5,245 nt of DNA. Source: 1XD8-76 sp051880335 (GTDB lineage Bacteria; Bacillota; Clostridia; Lachnospirales; Lachnospiraceae). Of the stretch, positions 5,230-5,245 are shown in pieces. The notes beneath the pieces are model-generated. The model was not told the origin of the DNA. It did not search any database and saw nothing but the letters and a program-made list of their open reading frames with translations. The stretch's first letter is position 1; every line of letters begins with the position of its first letter. The DNA lies in NCBI GenBank assembly GCA_051880335.1, contig JBJENT010000010.1, positions 1 to 5,245 of the forward strand, in the 5' to 3' direction. Made by a program: the position numbers and the translations under genes.

Positions 5230-5245
5230 CTTGAACCAAAACAAG

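Larger units (their letters stand above)
4918..5245. other. AT-rich intergenic region with no convincing gene
   Basis: Open frames here are low-complexity, lack ribosome binding sites, and overlap repeats or the neighbouring gene, so none is called. The region holds a leftward -10 for the DUF5721-like gene, two pairs of direct repeats facing each other, a rightward promoter and a stem-loop near the edge, each listed separately. It appears to be a divergent control region between the leftward gene pair and an unseen rightward transcription unit. Confidence 0.75.

Noticed and set aside
4956..5234. 92-codon plus-strand open frame at the right edge
   Set aside because: Repeat translation again; it would overlap the predicted promoter and the stem-loop, with no ribosome site.
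5200..5245. tRNA fragment or insertion-sequence end
   Set aside because: There is no cloverleaf, no T-loop motif, no target-site duplication and no transposase; only one hairpin can be supported.

Overview
The window is low-to-moderate GC Firmicute DNA with strong AGGAGG-type ribosome binding sites, very AT-rich spacers and an intrinsic terminator. The arginine genes look clostridial. The gene at 4417-4917 resembles DUF5721, a family I associate with Lachnospiraceae, so a gut-type Lachnospiraceae (Clostridium cluster XIVa) is the best guess. This assignment is inference from recalled family features, not a database match.

Left part (1-2534): two arginine biosynthesis genes are divergently transcribed. 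argC (N-acetyl-gamma-glutamyl-phosphate reductase) runs leftward and is cut by the window edge. argG (argininosuccinate synthase) runs rightward, is complete, and ends at a strong intrinsic terminator. The 249-base spacer holds two back-to-back promoters, each reading TTGCAT, 17 bases, then TATTAT or TATATT. Each -35 element lies within a TGCAT/ATGCA palindrome, and a further half-site pair lies between them. This is the expected architecture for joint repression of both arms by ArgR/AhrC with arginine as co-repressor.

Right part (2588-4917): two leftward genes probably form one transcript. First comes a 166-residue cytoplasmic DUF5721-like protein of unknown function. It is followed by a 575-residue secreted lipoprotein with an acidic linker, a DUF4163/DUF3298 (RsiV/PdaC-type) module, a possible calcium loop (DVNGDGNEE) and an unassigned C-terminal region. 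The spacer between them contains three exact-length 24-base tandem repeats. These continue the reading frame of the upstream gene past its stop codon and spell WMEL(E/K)SE-type units.

Right edge (4918-5245): a 328-base AT-rich region with no convincing gene. It holds a leftward -10 box for the DUF5721-like gene, two pairs of direct repeats in opposite orientation that can fold on each other, a good rightward extended -10 promoter (5103-5131) firing out of the window, and an 8-bp perfect stem-loop at 5200-5229. I saw no mobile element, CRISPR array, tRNA or rRNA. The arginine genes are well understood. The least explained signals are the in-frame repeat array after the DUF5721-like gene and the repeat/hairpin cluster at the right edge.
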